Shown: positions 61,094-64,000 of the stretch, piece after piece
Position numbering within the stretch: position 1 is the stretch's first letter
Layout: every line of letters starts with the position of its first letter
NCBI GenBank assembly: GCA_963575745.1
Contig: CAUYUJ010014200.1
Coordinates: forward strand, 70,001 to 134,000
Length of the DNA: 64,000 nucleotides
Direction of reading: 5' to 3'
Source of the DNA: Prorocentrum cordatum
Lineage: Eukaryota; Sar; Dinophyceae; Prorocentrales; Prorocentraceae
Translations under genes and position numbers: made by a program
The notes under the pieces: model-generated
What the model was told of the DNA's origin: nothing
What the model saw: only the letters and a program-made list of their open reading frames with translations
Database searches by the model: none

Positions 61094-61330
61094 CGGGGAG
61101 GAGGAGGAGGAGAGGAGGAGGAGGAGGAGGAGGGAGGGGAGGAGAGGAGGAGGAGAGGAGGAGGAGGAGGAGGAGAGGAGGGAGGAGGAGGAGGAGGAGG
61201 AGGAAGGAGGAGAGGAGAGAGGAGGAGGAGAGGAGGAGGAGGAAGAGGAGGAGGAGGAGGAGGAGAGGAGGAGGAGGAGGAGGAGGAGGAGGGGAGGGGG
61301 AAGGAAGGGAGGGAGGGAGGAAGGGAGGAA
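61094..61330. repeat. (GGA)n tract
   Basis: Imperfect GGA/GGAGA repeat passing into GGGAGGAAGG units. Forms long spurious Glu/Arg/Gly frames. Confidence 0.95.
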
Positions 61331-61656
61331 GGGAGGGAGGGAGGGATGGGAGGAGGAGTGCTGGGCCCTCGGGGAAACGCCAGTCCTCGGTCGCCCGGCC
61401 CAGGGAGGGACGGCCGCGCGCGGAGCGATGAGGATGGGGGGGGGGACCCAAATCAGGAGCCTGCTGAAGTACGGGAAGTCGGAGGGCGGAGGGAAGAGAA
61501 GAGTGGGGAGGAGGGAGGAAAACATGACGAGGGGAGCCTCCGCTTTGCAAGCTCTGGGGGGCTATCCGGGGCTCTTTAAAAAAAGATTGATGTTGCCCCT
61601 GCGGTGGAAGGCGGAGAGGACATGGAAGTGGAGGACAAGCCGTCTCCCCCCACTCC
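61331..61656. other. Spacer upstream of the CCCH gene
   Basis: Contains GGCTCTTTAAAAAAAGATTG and a short pyrimidine stretch (CTCCCCCCACTCCTCCGTAG) that ends at the leader-like sequence. No gene. Confidence 0.5.
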
Positions 61657-61678
61657 TCCGTAGCTTTTTTGACTCGAG
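61657..61678 (+). other. Decayed spliced-leader (DinoSL) copy upstream of the CCCH gene
   Basis: TCCGTAGCTTTTTTGA then CTCGAG aligns without gaps to the 22-nt leader at 18 of 22 positions; the first eight bases are identical. Under equal base frequencies a match this good is expected about 0.005 times in a window of this size on both strands. It lies 80 bp before the CCCH start codon and follows a pyrimidine stretch. Confidence 0.7.
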
Positions 61679-61758
61679 GAATCTGTCTGCCCCACGGCTC
61701 CCTCGGAGGGCAACCCGTGGGCTCCGCACCCGCCAAGTCTCCATCAGGCATTCCCGAC

Positions 61759-62178
61759 ATGGCCGCGAGCAGGCTTACGACGGTGTCGCCCAGGAGCGAG
61801 CTGGAGGCGGACACGAAGGTGAACCACCTGGTGGCGGCGCAGCTGAGCAAGACCAAGATGTGCGCAATGTACGCCAGAGGCTCCTGCATCGACCCCAGGT
61901 GCCGCTTCGCACACTCCCAAGAGGAGTTGCGCAAGGCGCCCGACCTCACCAAGACAGCCATTTGCCGCGCCTTCGCGCGGGGGCAGTGCCGCGTCAGCGG
62001 CTGCAAGTTTGCTCACGGCGAGCAGGAGCTTCGCGTCACGCCGAGCGTGTACAAGACGCAGATCTGCAACTTCTTCGCGCAGGGGTACTGCAAGAAGGGC
62101 GCCGAGTGCCGCCACGCCCACGGCGTCTCAGAGTTGCGGAGCTTCCAGGGTTCTTTGGGGGACAACGTGGCACGGTAG
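61759..62178 (+). CDS. Triple CCCH zinc-finger protein, probable retrogene
   Basis: From ATG 61759 the frame gives about 139 residues. Three CCCH fingers follow at regular spacing: CAMYARGSCIDPRCRFAH (C-x7-C-x4-C-x3-H), CRAFARGQCRVSGCKFAH (same spacing) and CNFFAQGYCKKGAECRHAH (C-x7-C-x5-C-x3-H). Each is preceded by KT(K/A/Q) and followed by a (E/S)ELR motif. CCCH fingers usually bind RNA and act in mRNA processing or decay; the target here is unknown. The gene has no intron within the frame and sits behind a decayed spliced leader, so it looks like a reinserted mRNA copy. The stop overlaps a possible splice donor (GGTAGGT), so continuation into another exon is possible. No poly(A) follows. 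Confidence 0.75.
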   Translation: MAASRLTTVSPRSELEADTKVNHLVAAQLSKTKMCAMYARGSCIDPRCRFAHSQEELRKAPDLTKTAICRAFARGQCRVSGCKFAHGEQELRVTPSVYKTQICNFFAQGYCKKGAECRHAHGVSELRSFQGSLGDNVAR

Positions 62179-62369
62179 GTTCGCGTCGTGTCGCCCGGGG
62201 GCGACCCCGACGCTGGCGTTCAACGTTGGACGCCGCTGGCGACCCAAAATCGGCTGACGCTGAACGATCTGGCGTTTCGGACACGGCCGATCGTTCAAGG
62301 TTGAGCGATCCACGCGGTGTCAGCGACCAACGCCGGGGTGGTCACGGCACGAACCTGCCGTTCAGTCAA

Positions 62370-62515
62370 CCCACATAGTAAGGGCGGGCAACCTTCCCAA
62401 GGGGACCCTTGCATCCGTGCCCCCCTGGGTCCATCTTCGACCACTCTCGCTGGCCGCGCCCCGCTCGAAGAGCCCCGATCTCGTTCGACGTGGGCGTCCG
62501 AGGCCCCTGCACCCT
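62370..62515. repeat. Dispersed repeat family M, copy 4
   Basis: GGGCAACCTTCCCAAGGGGA, CGCTGGCCGCGCCCCGCTCG, GTGGGCGTCCGAGGCCCCTG. Confidence 0.75.
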
Positions 62516-62997
62516 TCTCGCGCCGCCTCCTGCTGCGGGCCGCCTCTTCCCCCCCAGCACGCCTTTCGGGGCGCCTCCGACCGTGGCCACGCGGGGGGCG
62601 GGGGGGATAACGCGCAGCGGCCTCGCGCCGCGCCCCTCATGCCCCCTCCCTACCAAGCGCAGGCGCCCCGCTGGCGGCGCAGCCGCACGCCGAGGCCCCC
62701 CGCGGCGGGCCCGGCGCCGCGGCGGCGGCGCCGCCCCCGCGGGGCCCGCCCGCGGCCCGGGCGCCGAGCCCGCAGTGCCCGGGGAGGCCCGGCGGGGCCC
62801 CCGGGGCCGGGCCCCGCAGGGCGCCCGGGCGCCCGCGGCGCGGGAGGCCGGCCGCGGCGCCGCCGAGGGGCCCGAGTGGCACCCGCCCGCCGGGCCCCCG
62901 CGGGCGCGGCGCGGGCTCGAGCTGCCGGAGCCGATGAAGGCTCGGCGCGGCGCGCCGGAGAGCTCAGCGCTCTCCGGGGGGGGGGGGCAGTGCTTCA
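62516..62997. other. Extreme GC island
   Basis: Similar to 5995-6595: several frames open on both strands, Ala/Pro/Arg/Gly-rich, no domain. Confidence 0.5.
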
Positions 62998-63165
62998 GAT
63001 GACTCCAAGAGCGCCTGGGAGAGCCCAAGATGACCTCCAAGATGGCTCACTATGTCTCGAGATGCTTCAAGATGGCTCCCAGGATGCTCCAGGAGGCCCC
63101 AAGACCGCTTCAAGACGGCTCGAAGTGGTCAAAGAGCGCCCCAGGAGGCCCCGAAGAGGCCCAAA
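62998..63165. repeat. Minisatellite family N, reverse orientation
   Basis: CCCAAGATGACCTCCAAGAT, GGCCCCAAGACCGCTTCAAG, CCCCAGGAGGCCCCGAAGAG: degenerate units as at 13425-13645. Confidence 0.65.
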
Positions 63166-63281
63166 TCCTTCCAAAACCCAAGGAGAATCAATGTTTTGAG
63201 CTTTCTCGCCTTTTCGCTTCCGATGGCCATCCGAGGTGGGGTCCGAGTGCGTACCCAGACATGCTCGCGTCGTAAAATTAG

Positions 63282-64000
63282 CCTGGCGAAAGACCCAACC
63301 ATATGCAGTTGTGAGTACCGCAATCGTGAATATCTTCTTCGGTGGAGCCCCCTTATGGGGCCACGAAACGGTGTACTGGGTGGGTGAAACGCAGGGAGCA
63401 AGGGCTGTGCTGGGTGGGAGGGGACGCATGTGGGCGGTGCCACTGGGACCTTGACCTTCCGTGGAGCTCCCTATGGGGCCACGAAGCGCTGTACTGATTG
63501 GGTGAAGCGCAGGGAGCAAGGGGTGTGCTGGGTAGTGGCGGATGCATGTGGGCGGTGCCACTGGGACCGTCGGTGGAGCCTCCTTTATGGGGCGACGGAA
63601 CGTTGTATTGGGTGGGTGGAACGCAGGGAGCAAAGGCTGTGTTGGGTTGTGGCGGACGCATGCGGGCGGTCACACTGGGGGCTTCGGTGGGGCCCCTTAT
63701 GGGGCCACGAAGCGCTGTACTGGGTGGGTGAAACGAAGGGAGCAATGGCTGTACTGGATGGTGCCACTGGGACCTTCTGTGGAGCTCCCCATGGGGCCGC
63801 GAAGCGCTGTACTGGGTGGGTGAAGCGCAGGGCGCAAGGGTTGTGCGGGGTGATGACGGACGCATGCGGGGGGTGCCATTGGGATCTTCGGTGGAGCTCC
63901 CTGTGGGGCCACGAAACGCTGTACTGGGTGGGCGAAGCGCAGGGAGCAAGGGCTGTGCTGGGTGGTGGTGGACGCATGCGGGCGGTGCCACTGGGACCGT
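63282..64000 (+). repeat. Satellite array S4: about 112-bp units, runs off the window
   Basis: Starts with the conserved boundary (CCTGGCGAAAGACCCAACCA, TATCTTCTTCGGTGGAG). Unit starts at about 63341, 63461, 63572, 63685, 63778 and 63890. Compared with S3, the unit adds a GAAACGCAGGGAGCAAGGGC, TGTGCTGGGTGG segment. It is cut by the window end. Confidence 0.85.

Noticed and set aside
61094-61330. Glu/Arg/Gly-rich frames near the CCCH gene as its N terminus
   Set aside because: They come from a GGA tract and lie upstream of the decayed leader in a different frame.

Overview
This window is GC-rich, repeat-dominated nuclear DNA from a dinoflagellate (Alveolata, Dinophyceae). The strongest evidence is an exact genomic copy of the 22-nt dinoflagellate spliced leader (DinoSL) at 43437-43458. 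A second copy with one mismatch lies at 25913-25934 and a decayed copy (18 of 22 matching) at 61657-61678. Conventional genes are almost absent. Abundant GGA/TCC tracts, foldback elements and LINE-like retroelements fit large dinoflagellate genomes such as Prorocentrum or Polarella, but the genus cannot be fixed from the sequence.

Layout. 1-25.6 kb: a mosaic of short inverted-repeat (MITE-like) and foldback elements, minisatellites and microsatellites, with no supportable gene. 25.9-32.7 kb: retroelement LINE1, headed by a DinoSL, with a zinc-finger/coiled-coil ORF1 and an endonuclease-reverse transcriptase-RNase H ORF2 ending in a Cys-rich tail. It is broken by frameshifts, a stop and an 848-bp nested terminal-inverted-repeat element. 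32.9-34.1 kb: a separate zinc-finger/basic ORF, frameshifted and followed by A12. 34.5-43.3 kb: more dispersed elements, including a 376-bp tandem duplication. 43.4-49.6 kb: a second, diverged retroelement, LINE2, directly behind a long pyrimidine tract and an exact DinoSL; its ORF1 is intact and its ORF2 has several lesions. 49.7-55.5 kb: dispersed elements again, with one element split by an 11-bp minisatellite. 55.5-64 kb: four related tandem arrays (units about 99, 90, 78 and 112 bp) sharing a core, some with conserved boundary sequences, plus a small three-CCCH zinc-finger gene behind a decayed DinoSL.

How it fits together. Leader copies at the 5' ends of two LINEs and one cellular-type gene indicate that trans-spliced mRNAs were reverse transcribed and reinserted, the mRNA-recycling process known in dinoflagellates. 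Around these sit several non-autonomous families defined here by shared ends: family A (about 160 bp, 8-bp target duplications), B, D, H, I, L, O, T and others. No transposase for them is seen in the window. Most long open frames outside the LINE and CCCH regions come from trinucleotide repeats or arrays whose unit is a multiple of three, and are not annotated as genes.
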